Below, one piece after another: positions 1 to 6,749 of a stretch of DNA of 13,653 bases (its first letter is position 1; every line of letters starts with the position of its first letter). The stretch is taken from positions 1 to 13,653 of the forward strand of contig JAPPBZ010000028.1 in NCBI GenBank assembly GCA_026702635.1. The letters run 5' to 3'. The notes beneath the pieces are model-generated. The model saw only the letters and a list, made by a program, of their open reading frames with translations, ran no database searches and was not told where the DNA came from. Position numbers and translations under genes: made by a program. The stretch is from Bacteroidota bacterium (lineage in GTDB: Bacteria; Bacteroidota; Rhodothermia; Rhodothermales; Bin80).

Positions 1-2
1 AC

Positions 3-485
3 CGTGCTTTTGCGAAACTCGAAACGATCAAGGACGAGGTGATCTGGTGGGAAGCAGGTGCCCAGCCGCCACAAATGCTTGCTGACGGGGAAGTGATTAT
101 GACCACAGCTTATAATGGTCGCATCTTCAATGCACAGGTGCTTGAAAATCAGCCATTCGTGATTGTATGGGATGGACAGATGCTTGATGTGGGACAATTC
201 GGAATTGTCCGAGGTACTCCACGCCTCGAGGAGGCCTTGAAATATCTTGCCTTCGCAACCAGTGCAGAATCATTGTCGCGGATCGGGAGTCGGATCTCAT
301 ATTCCCCCGCGCGGAAGTCTGGAAGGCCACTGGTGACTACTCACGCGGTGGCTGGTATAGACATGGCACCACACATGCCAGCAAGTCCCGCCAATATGCA
401 GAATGCCCTACGTTATGACTCCGCTTGGTGGGTTAACCATCAGGACGAAATGAACGAGCGGTTCAGCGCGTGGCTAGTCCGCTGA
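3..485 (+). CDS. ABC transporter substrate-binding protein, polyamine (PotD/PotF) type, 3' part
   Basis: The reading frame is open from the left edge of the window, so the N-terminal half with its signal peptide lies outside; about 160 residues remain of a family that is usually about 350 long. The visible part is the C-terminal lobe of a periplasmic solute-binding protein. It carries the stretch WWEAGAQPPQMLADGEV followed by TTAYNGRIFNA, which is typical of polyamine-type binding proteins (SBP_bac family). The tail, with IDMAPHMPASPANMQNAL and an ERFSAWL ending, also fits that family. In this family the protein captures putrescine, spermidine or a related amine in the periplasm and hands it to an ABC permease. 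No permease or ATPase genes follow, so any partners must lie upstream. The exact ligand cannot be told from this half. A GTG at 39 is internal and not the true start. Confidence 0.85.
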   Translation, partial: RAFAKLETIKDEVIWWEAGAQPPQMLADGEVIMTTAYNGRIFNAQVLENQPFVIVWDGQMLDVGQFGIVRGTPRLEEALKYLAFATSAESLSRIGSRISYSPARKSGRPLVTTHAVAGIDMAPHMPASPANMQNALRYDSAWWVNHQDEMNERFSAWLVR

Positions 486-784
486 GGCTGTCTCCGGCTG
501 GGGACACCCGTGCACAGGCGAAATCGTGATTGGGCTCTGTACACCGAGACCACTATCCTTCGGATCCGTTGCCTTTACCATCAATACGGACAGAACCCGG
601 GACCTTGGAAATACTTGGGTTCCGCATGATCAACTTGGGGAGTACAACGACCTCCCGAACCTGTGGTCTGATAGAGGTTCGTTTCAAGAACTTTCTTTAG
701 TCTCGGATTAAATTTATATTTTACTCGACCAAATTTAGGCAGGAAATTTCACGGGGCAAGTTCCTGCCTAAGTTTGAGGAATAT
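486..784. other. Intergenic region upstream of the permease
   Basis: No convincing gene is present. A 61-codon open frame at 526-711 has no similarity I recognise and no ribosome binding site. The stretch at about 700-730 is very AT-rich, and TAAATTTA at 709-716 resembles the Bacteroidota -7 element (TAnnTTTG) with one mismatch, but I see no clear -33 element at the right distance. The strongest signal is the 731-775 hairpin, listed separately. Confidence 0.5.
731..775 (+). promoter_or_regulatory. 15-bp stem-loop upstream of the permease
   Basis: Bases 731-745 (AAATTTAGGCAGGAA) pair with 761-775 (TTCCTGCCTAAGTTT) over the full 15 positions; the only non-Watson-Crick pair is one G-U. The loop is 15 bases. 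No U-run follows, so it is not a standard intrinsic terminator. It ends immediately before GAGGA (776-780), a Shine-Dalgarno-like sequence four bases ahead of the ATG at 785. It could be an attenuator, an mRNA structure controlling access to that site, a terminator for the upstream gene, or a palindromic operator. It does not look like a purine riboswitch. Confidence 0.6.
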
Positions 785-838
785 ATGGTGCGGTACTTTT
801 CAGCGAGAGATCGTGGCGCATTGCTGATCAAGCAGTAG
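785..838 (+). CDS. Possible 17-aa leader peptide ORF ahead of the permease
   Basis: An ATG at 785 follows GAGGA with a four-base spacer, one of the best Shine-Dalgarno matches in the window. The frame reads MVRYFSARDRGALLIKQ and stops with TAG at 836-838, two bases before the ATG of the permease at 841. That spacing would allow translational coupling, and the permease start has no strong ribosome binding site of its own. The peptide resembles no leader I know and has no run of a single amino acid, so classical amino-acid attenuation is not suggested. It may be chance. Its position between the hairpin and the permease is the only argument for it. Confidence 0.3.
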   Translation: MVRYFSARDRGALLIKQ

Positions 839-840
839 GG

Positions 841-2601
841 ATGCAATCAAATAATTCCAACTCATCAACGGGCATTCTCTACGAACCCGACAGTAGACTG
901 TCCGTGTCTGTTTCCCTTGGTCTGGGACTGCAACTGATGGTTGTAGGGCTCTCCGTGACAATTTTATTGTCCATGGTTGTGTTTCGGGCCGGTGGAGTGA
1001 GTGAGGCATACCTGATCTGGGGTGTATTTGCTGCCATCGTAGTTACGGGCCTAACGACGGTTATGCAATCCATGCGAATAGGGCGCTTCGGGATGGGGCA
1101 TATACTTCTGATGGGGACAAGTGGAACGTACATTGCCGTTTGCATTGACGCACTCAATAGCGGGGGAGGCAGCATGCTCGGCATCCTCGTTCTTGTCTCG
1201 GGCCTGATTCAACTTGCCATCTCCCAGAAACTCTCGCTATTCCGGAAGATTTTGACCCCGACCGTCTCGGGCACTGTACTTATGCTGATTCCGATTTCGG
1301 TCATGTCAGCTGTGTTCAACCTGCTTGAAGATGTCCCGGCAAATCAGCACTCAATGGCAGCTCCTCTGGTTGCATTCGTAACGGCTGCCGTAATGTGCGG
1401 CGTATACCTTGTAGCCCGGGGGATACTTCGTTTATGGGCATCCGTCCTAGGGGTTATTGCAGGAACGCTCGTTGCTGGTGCGTATGGCCTTTACGACATA
1501 TCCCGGATCATGGAAGCTTCATGGGTTGGATTGCCGAAGTTGGGATGGCCTGGACTCGATATTCACTTTGGGTCTGCTTTCTGGGTGCTCCTTCCAGGAT
1601 TCATTCTGGCTGCCACCATTAGTTCTATCCGCACAATGAGCAGTGCGGTTGCCGTGCACCGGGTTTCCTGGCGCAGGCCGCGAGCTGTAGATTATCGCTT
1701 GGTTCAGGGGGCCGTGGCTACCGATGGAATCAGTAATATGTTTTCGGGCCTTTTGGGAGCGGTTCCCAATACAGCTTACTCGCTGGGCGCCTCCCTATCC
1801 CAACTCACGGGAGTTGCATCCCGCCACGTTGGAATCGCCGCAGGTCTTTTGTCGTTGGTGTTGGCCTTCCTCCCCAAAGTGATCGCCATGGTTTTGGCAA
1901 TCCCGGGACCGGTTTTTGGAGCCTACCTGATCGTAATGATGGCGATGCTGTTCATGATCGGGGTTCAGATGATCGTTCAGGATGGGCTAGATTACCAAAA
2001 AAGCCTCATCGCTGGTGTCTCGTTCTGGCTTGGCTTAGGGTTCCAGAGTCGCTTAATTTTTCCAGATGTCGCGACTGAATTTGCAGGAGGCCTTCTCAAC
2101 AATGGGATGACCGCGGGCGGGATTATAGCGATTCTCATGACCTTATTCATGAAGATGGCGGAATCCCGGCCAAAACGCCTCACGGTTGAACTGGACCTTT
2201 CAGCCCTTACACTACTCATGACATTCCTTGACGAATTTGCGACCCGGCAAAAATGGGGGCAACAGATGAAGGACCGCCTGAATGCGGTGGGAGAAGAAGT
2301 ATTCGTCACCCTCCTTGATCAGTACGAGGCGGACAAGCAAACTGGAAAACGCAACCTCCTATTACTTGCACGCAAAGTGAGAGGTGGGGCTGTACTGGAA
2401 TTCGTTTCTACGACCGGCAAAGGAAAGAATCTTCAGGATCAGGTCGCCCTGCTTAGTGAGCAGGCTGAAGAAGGAATACTCGAAAAGGAAATCTCTCTCC
2501 GCCTGTTGCGCCATTTAGCAGCCTCGGTGCGCCACCAGCAATATCATGGAGCGGATATTATGACCGTTCGTGTGGACCTTCCTAAGCCGACTGCTCAATA
2601 A
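841..2601 (+). CDS. NCS2 (xanthine/uracil permease) family protein with C-terminal degenerate GHKL/RsbW-like domain
   Basis: Residues about 22-455 form a hydrophobic core of roughly 12-14 membrane segments. The PNTAYS stretch (309-314), the following QLTGVASRHVG, and a segment containing PKVIAM and IPGPVFGAYLI are hallmarks of the NCS2 nucleobase:cation symporter fold in the inner membrane. Two usual substrate features look absent: the segment that normally carries E and GD (XanQ/UraA TM8) reads AATISSIRTMSS (257-268), and the QNxG-type motif after PNT reads SLGAS. Residues about 455-586 are soluble and resemble an RsbW-like histidine-kinase ATPase: a helix ending in GEEVFVTLL (484-492) sits where the N-box EExxxN would be but lacks the Asn, and the end (ISLRLLRHLAASVRH, from 551) matches the final helix-strand of that fold without its glycine-rich box. 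ATP binding is doubtful. Ordinary NCS2 carriers are about 430-460 aa. The ATG at 841 follows a possible leader ORF. It may be a transporter, a regulated transporter or a sensor; the domain fusion is inferred from pattern only. Confidence 0.8.
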   Translation: MQSNNSNSSTGILYEPDSRLSVSVSLGLGLQLMVVGLSVTILLSMVVFRAGGVSEAYLIWGVFAAIVVTGLTTVMQSMRIGRFGMGHILLMGTSGTYIAVCIDALNSGGGSMLGILVLVSGLIQLAISQKLSLFRKILTPTVSGTVLMLIPISVMSAVFNLLEDVPANQHSMAAPLVAFVTAAVMCGVYLVARGILRLWASVLGVIAGTLVAGAYGLYDISRIMEASWVGLPKLGWPGLDIHFGSAFWVLLPGFILAATISSIRTMSSAVAVHRVSWRRPRAVDYRLVQGAVATDGISNMFSGLLGAVPNTAYSLGASLSQLTGVASRHVGIAAGLLSLVLAFLPKVIAMVLAIPGPVFGAYLIVMMAMLFMIGVQMIVQDGLDYQKSLIAGVSFWLGLGFQSRLIFPDVATEFAGGLLNNGMTAGGIIAILMTLFMKMAESRPKRLTVELDLSALTLLMTFLDEFATRQKWGQQMKDRLNAVGEEVFVTLLDQYEADKQTGKRNLLLLARKVRGGAVLEFVSTTGKGKNLQDQVALLSEQAEEGILEKEISLRLLRHLAASVRHQQYHGADIMTVRVDLPKPTAQ

Positions 2602-2733
2602 ACCGTGTAGTCCAACAAGATCTGTTTCCAATTGCCTCAATAAAGAAACAATAGATTAGTTTCTGGCGATCCAGGAGCGGTGAAGCATATCGACCCTACC
2701 AGTGACCATGCCTGAAAATTTTGAACCCGACCA

Positions 2734-2886
2734 TTACGATGTCGTGTTGTCTGAAAGATTTTCCCAAGCCGCTGCAAAATCCGTTACTCGCTTCCATGCC
2801 TCCCTAACTTGTCGATTGATCACGGAGAACAGGCTCACCACGGCATCTTCTAGATATCGCAACTGCGGGTGGTCCGCAACCTCCAC
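2734..2886 (-). pseudogene. Possible remnant or small ORF, 50 codons
   Basis: From a GTG at 2886 the frame gives a 50-residue, protein-like sequence rich in charged and aliphatic residues (for example YLEDAVVSLFSVINRQ, then REAWKRVTDFAAAWENL) that would form an amphipathic helix. It ends in TAA at 2734-2736. The frame is open about 18 codons further upstream to a TGA but has no other start. I recognise no family. It could be the C-terminal stub of a lost gene or a chance frame, and the hairpin at 2858-2902 overlaps its 5' end. Confidence 0.2.
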
Positions 2887-2902
2887 CCGTACAACAGTTG
2901 CG
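2858..2902. repeat. Long imperfect hairpin (8 bp + 7 bp with bulge)
   Basis: CGCAACTG (2858-2865) pairs perfectly with CAGTTGCG (2895-2902), and the adjoining CGGGTGG (2866-2872) pairs perfectly with CCACCCG (2883-2889). The loop is 10 bases, with a five-base bulge (TACAA, 2890-2894) on the right arm. Fifteen base pairs in total is well above what neighbouring sequence shows. No U-run follows on either strand. It could be a REP-like element, a structured RNA, a transposon-end hairpin or a non-canonical terminator between the convergent genes. Confidence 0.5.
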
Positions 2903-3110
2903 GGAGACCGAGCCCGTCCTGTGTATAGTGTAACGCATCTTTGTCAAGTCATTGCCCTATCTCTTTGCGTTTTCGTGGTACACAATATACCTAAGTATCG
3001 TTGCCCTTCATTTTTCAGTTTTGCGATATAACACAAAGTCACTTCCTAGCCTGAAAATTATTTCTTTAGGAAAATCTTCAGATGTACGCACTTAGATACT
3101 TTCGTTTTGT

Positions 3111-3136
3111 CCGAATTGCTCGGAAGCAATTACCGG
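3111..3136. repeat. Short stem-loop in the convergent gap
   Basis: AATTGCT (3114-3120) and AGCAATT (3125-3131) pair perfectly around the tetraloop CGGA. Outer CCG (3111-3113) can pair with CGG (3134-3136) across a two-base bulge. There is no U-run after it. A role in transcription termination is possible but not supported by the flanks. Confidence 0.35.
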
Positions 3137-3355
3137 AGAGTTTCCCAACACAATGGGACTGACGAACTGGTGGAAGCAGATCGATTACATTCACTTCGGA
3201 AGTTTTTTGGGATATAAGAAACTGCGGTTTAAGAACACTGCCAATCGTAGCTGGACTTCGGCATCGTAAAAGTTTGACTTAGAGCCTGCAAACCAGATGG
3301 AAATTTGTCTCTTTAGTTACATCAGTTGGTGTTTGACGACCGTTGTTGTTGTAGG

Positions 3356-4399
3356 CTACCGTGGTTCCATGTCTACCGAAACTCCCTTGATTTGATATCC
3401 AATAATCTGTCCGATCGTTGCTTTATCTGGATTAAATAAAGCAAGATTACTTCCTTCGCTAACAGAACTGTTGTAAATCACCCCTTGGTATTGGGACTTT
3501 TTAATAAACTCGCACAAATATTGACTTTTAGTGTAGTCGACGGCTGCTGCAGTTGGGGTGATCGGTACTGCCAAATCTTGTCCGAGGCTTTCCAGGAATT
3601 TGATATCACCGCTTCTAAGCTGGCTCAGTACGCTCTCCTCATCTCCGAGTAAAAACGAAAATGGCGAAATCAGCGAGCGTGGGTTGCGCAGGTCAACTAA
3701 CCGGAGTTCAGATTCAATCTGAAATTCTGCCACGCAAACACTTTGGCCGGGATGTGGTCTAACTTCAGCAACTGCAGTCTCCGCCGTTGAGCCAAGGTAC
3801 AAATAGGGAATCCCGGCTGGATTCGCCCTCCCGTGTGATGCAACTCGTTTCGGAGGCGCTCCCATGTCGCTAGGTTCGTAACGCTTGCCGTCTTCTTCGA
3901 TCCTCGCTCGGAACCACCCCAAAGAATGATCGCTTTGATCGAATATAAGATTTGCAAAAAGGTCTTCTAAGCGATCGTATTCAAAATCTGTGTCGGGGAA
4001 GAAACGATTGCTAAACATCAGTTCTGTCGTTAACTCTCCCCAAGTGGTAACTAATTCAGTTTGATCCCGAACCAACGGGACAAATTTCTGATGGATAATT
4101 TCACGGTTATCAAGAATCTCACCCAAGAGTGCATTTGGGTAATTTTCATCAGACCCTAGGTGTTCAAATAATAACCAATCTTCTTTCAACCATTCGATCA
4201 GTAACCGTCCATTCTCATCAGGTTGGTAAACGTCAATTAGGACCTCGAAATATTCAGATAGTTTGCCTGGTTCTACAACTGGCTGGTTTTTTGTCTTGCA
4301 AAACGAGCAATCACCTCCTTTGTCGGACCACCTGGGTATAATTTGCGTTTTTAACCCTTTGTCGCTGAAGCACTTCGCGCAACAATAATTCTTGCTCAT
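3356..4399 (-). CDS. RES-domain protein (probable NAD+ phosphorylase/glycohydrolase) with N-terminal zinc-ribbon-like region
   Basis: RES enzymes act in the cytoplasm, where known members (MbcT type) destroy NAD+ and arrest growth. This 347-aa protein has the RES fold at about 160-335. Visible landmarks are WFRARI (162-167) with the expected Arg, a block from GRANPAG through YLYLGSTAETAVAEV (190-213) with the Tyr and Glu positions, and GVIYNSSVSEGSNLALF (306-322) with the Ser cluster. The N-terminus has C6/C7-x-x-C10 and C31-x-x-C34, a likely zinc ribbon. The helical stretch at about 40-155 fits the HEPN/RES N-terminal domains seen in some RES proteins, but I cannot confirm it. The ATG overlaps the stop of the upstream gene (ATGA, 4396-4399), so translation is probably coupled. 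There is no adjacent Xre/MbcA-like antitoxin, the usual RES partner. It is the last gene of a three-gene operon and is AT-richer than the gene at 7474-9279. Confidence 0.8.
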   Translation of the reverse strand: MSKNYCCAKCFSDKGLKTQIIPRWSDKGGDCSFCKTKNQPVVEPGKLSEYFEVLIDVYQPDENGRLLIEWLKEDWLLFEHLGSDENYPNALLGEILDNREIIHQKFVPLVRDQTELVTTWGELTTELMFSNRFFPDTDFEYDRLEDLFANLIFDQSDHSLGWFRARIEEDGKRYEPSDMGAPPKRVASHGRANPAGIPYLYLGSTAETAVAEVRPHPGQSVCVAEFQIESELRLVDLRNPRSLISPFSFLLGDEESVLSQLRSGDIKFLESLGQDLAVPITPTAAAVDYTKSQYLCEFIKKSQYQGVIYNSSVSEGSNLALFNPDKATIGQIIGYQIKGVSVDMEPR

Positions 4400-5331
4400 G
4401 AAAAGAATCGCGTGAGCGTTTCAATATGATGTAGCATTGATAATTTTTTCACATACCCAAGGCCGGGGAAATGGCCTTCTCTGTGAAGATTTCTAAATTC
4501 AGTTACCGCATCAGTTTCGGGGATGTTGTTATCAACTTCGTCCAGCGCAGCAATTAGTTTTGCAAGTGCCTCAGCAAACTTGCCTGCCGGGTCTACAGGT
4601 GTATCTTGTCTGTCCGACGTGAAATGCCGGACGTGCATTTCATTGTTTCTTTTGGAATCAATGTAAGTAAGATGGATCGTAACTGCGTATGCCGGTCCAC
4701 CTCTTTCAAAATATTTACTACCGACGATCAAAAAATCCCCGAAACCATTCATCCCCTCCAAGTTATATGTTGCATGAAGTTCCGAAAAGAACTCTGCTGG
4801 TGGATAATCTCTATTACGCGTCTTGTTGAATCCGTCACGGACCAAGATCCGCCTTGGATGATCTCTAAAATGTGACTGATAAAGTTTCCCGCAACGATCC
4901 TCGATAAAAATATGGGCATTGATATTTTCTAAGCCGATGATTTCTCTGGAAAGCTCCTCCGCATGTAAATAGCCGTTATGTATTAGTGCAATTTCCTTGT
5001 CAAATTCATTGCACGATCGGACGGCTTCATCAGTGGATGTCTCCTCAGTAAGCAAGAGACCGCAAATCAACCTTCGTTCATCATGATAATTCTCTCTGAT
5101 AAAATTTGTTAGATCTGAGTTGTCATGTCTGTGGTCACCTACCCGCGGATTCATTATTAAAATTACACGAGCTTCCTTTCCGCATAATTGATCCAGAGTT
5201 TTATGCAGACCACTCAGCCGTTTTTTCACAGGCTCAATTATTGGCACGAAGCCTTTTTCAGCTAAGGTCGGCACAGATTCTCTGATAGCGATCAATTCGT
5301 ACTGTTTACCGCGAAAGTAAGGATAATACAT
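4396..5331 (-). CDS. sce7725-family (Beta-protein-like) protein
   Basis: This 311-aa protein begins MYYPYFRGKQYELIAIRES, followed by VPIIEPVKK. That opening is the signature I know from the sce7725 family and resembles the phage Beta-protein family, in which a barrel-like domain begins Y-x-P-x-x-(R/K)-x-K-Q. The biochemical role of sce7725 proteins is unknown to me. No membrane segment or signal peptide is visible, so it should be cytosolic. I start it at the ATG at 5331, seven bases after the stop of the upstream gene and preceded by AGAG, because family members start at MYYP; the longer frame from 5358 would overlap the upstream gene by 20 bases and has no ribosome binding site. Its stop overlaps the ATG of the RES gene. 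It lies between the sce7726-like gene and the RES gene, which suggests a complex or a shared function. Confidence 0.8.
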   Translation of the reverse strand: MYYPYFRGKQYELIAIRESVPTLAEKGFVPIIEPVKKRLSGLHKTLDQLCGKEARVILIMNPRVGDHRHDNSDLTNFIRENYHDERRLICGLLLTEETSTDEAVRSCNEFDKEIALIHNGYLHAEELSREIIGLENINAHIFIEDRCGKLYQSHFRDHPRRILVRDGFNKTRNRDYPPAEFFSELHATYNLEGMNGFGDFLIVGSKYFERGGPAYAVTIHLTYIDSKRNNEMHVRHFTSDRQDTPVDPAGKFAEALAKLIAALDEVDNNIPETDAVTEFRNLHREGHFPGLGYVKKLSMLHHIETLTRFFS

Positions 5332-5338
5332 GATTACT

Positions 5339-6325
5339 CTATGACCAAGTAACGGCATTGCTAATGGATGTTAGCATTGATTCAGCTAGGCGAGCATGGT
5401 CCTGTTTCCTAAGGCGCAAAGATAGCACTGCCGAACGTAGGGAGGCTGGCAATTCATCAATGAGTACACCAAGTGACACAAGGTTCCTCGTCTTCTTTAA
5501 CGTTTTTACCATACTAGCGTGTACACGGGCCGGTTCAAGCTTGGCGAAACACCTGCGTAACTCCCAATAGCGACGGGTATTCGGTACATCCGGCACCGAA
5601 ATACCGAGGTCAATGAGCACTAATTCTGCTTCGCGCAGATTAATTGAATCAAAAACAGCTTCAGGGTTTGTTCGAGATGGTCTATCCCTGCCTTCTCGAA
5701 TAGTGGAAATTTGATACCTGTCTGAAAGCTCCAATACACCGACATCTCGGGGAACAGAGTTGCGTACTGCTTCCGCATGGTTTTTACCAACGATCACGTT
5801 AACCGTGGCAAACACTTTCATGTACGCGGCAATCTGTTTTTCGAGGCGATATAGCGAGTCCCTCTCCGATTTGATCTCGTACACCGTACTGGTTCCGTTT
5901 AGAATTACGACATCTGCTTTACAATCGCCGACCCTAAATTCACTCATCATTGATGCGGTTCGAAGTGAATGAGTTCCAAGTAGTATTTTTTCAGTCAGTG
6001 CGGCTTTGTAGGTATATTCGTGGCGGTATTCTTTACGCTTCAAAAATGCAAACGCGTATTCAAAAAGATCATACACTTTCTCAATGTCGCTGGACAGTTT
6101 AAGCAAGTTCGATTCATATAGCAGGCGCGCAAACAATGGTGACTGTCCTTTTCGTGCCAACTCTCTCAGTATCGTTGGGCAGAACAAGCGGGCAACGGCA
6201 GAGGCCTGAATTTCTTTTGTTTTTCCCATTCTATGAATGTATTGCCATCTCAGATCATCCTCGTTGACAGCAACCTGTGCCTCCAACACCCGAGGATCTT
6301 CCCAACGCGATTTTGCATGCACCAT
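5339..6325 (-). CDS. sce7726-family protein, PD-(D/E)XK nuclease-like
   Basis: The core at about residues 100-185 (numbered from 6325) reads YKAALTEKILLGTHSLRT, then KADVVI with D138, then TVYEIKSERDSL with E150 and K152, then a helix with QIAAY. Together with E112 this is the D...ExK arrangement of PD-(D/E)XK nucleases, and the whole segment matches what I know of the sce7726 family. It would act on DNA or RNA in the cytoplasm, but activity has not been shown to my knowledge. The C-terminal third (about 215-328) is helical, basic and unassigned. It is the first gene of the minus-strand operon. The start is uncertain: the ATG at 6325 gives 328 aa, but homologous sequence seems to begin near Met33 (ATG at 6229, 296 aa), and neither has a good ribosome binding site. 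It is AT-richer than the gene at 7474-9279. Confidence 0.8.
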   Translation of the reverse strand: MVHAKSRWEDPRVLEAQVAVNEDDLRWQYIHRMGKTKEIQASAVARLFCPTILRELARKGQSPLFARLLYESNLLKLSSDIEKVYDLFEYAFAFLKRKEYRHEYTYKAALTEKILLGTHSLRTASMMSEFRVGDCKADVVILNGTSTVYEIKSERDSLYRLEKQIAAYMKVFATVNVIVGKNHAEAVRNSVPRDVGVLELSDRYQISTIREGRDRPSRTNPEAVFDSINLREAELVLIDLGISVPDVPNTRRYWELRRCFAKLEPARVHASMVKTLKKTRNLVSLGVLIDELPASLRSAVLSLRLRKQDHARLAESMLTSISNAVTWS

Positions 6326-6749
6326 CCTGCAAACCTACAAATGAAGAAGCAGATGAAGCTCTTGCAAAAGTACCCTCATCTCTCCCTGCAGTTCCGCCGG
6401 TCTGTCCTCTAGGATCAGCGGATATTATTGTAAAGTTACCCGTAACAGTTGGTGCTAGTAGGAATCCAGGAGCATAAATTGATGCAATTTTCTCGGGTAA
6501 CGTACATGATTGATATTTATTCATCGTCGCCTGTCAAAATACAAGCCAATGAGTCTCTTGTAATCGGAAAAATTTCCAATTCAGGGAATTTTGCGAGATG
6601 TTACAGCGTGGAAGGCTCTCTCGCTAGGCCTCATTATCCCGTACTGCAATCAGCAATTACTTGCTACACAATCTCAAATATCTTTCTCTTCTGCTCGGAG
6701 GTGTTACTTCGTTGGACTGGATTTTCATCGTGGCACGATTGTGACGTGC
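6326..6749. other. Non-coding or decayed region upstream of the operon
   Basis: The minus-strand cassette promoter should lie here, or just inside if the 6229 start is used, but I could not single out convincing elements. Open frames on the plus strand at 6277-6477 and 6449-6763, and on the minus strand at 6255-6524 and 6664-6969, look like random sequence. The DUF3427 relic downstream may once have extended into this stretch, but I see no recognisable helicase motif left. Confidence 0.4.

Larger units (their letters stand above)
2602..3355. other. Gap between convergent genes, no confident gene
   Basis: This 754-base stretch separates the plus-strand permease from the minus-strand RES gene. 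It holds two stem-loops (2858-2902 and 3111-3136) and a 50-codon minus-strand frame at 2734-2886, all listed separately. A 109-codon plus-strand frame at 2702-3031 has a composition unlike a real protein and overlaps the more plausible minus-strand frame. There is no intrinsic terminator with a clear U-run next to either stop codon. The region reads as decayed sequence. Confidence 0.5.

Noticed and set aside
526..711. 61-codon plus-strand frame
   Set aside because: No recognisable similarity, no ribosome binding site, odd residue composition, and it lies in a likely regulatory gap.
2702..3031. 109-codon plus-strand frame
   Set aside because: Composition looks random (many Thr/Ser/Arg/Cys with no pattern), and the better-looking small frame lies on the opposite strand.
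3153..3269. 38-codon plus-strand frame preceded in the same frame by a CPNC motif
   Set aside because: Too short, one Cys pair only, no start signal; most likely chance.
5332..5358. Nine-codon upstream extension of the sce7725-like gene
   Set aside because: It overlaps the preceding gene by 20 bases and lacks a ribosome binding site, while the family begins at MYYP.
6277..6477. 66-codon plus-strand frame overlapping the start of the sce7726-like gene
   Set aside because: Low-complexity Pro/Ala/Val sequence with no family match and no ribosome binding site.
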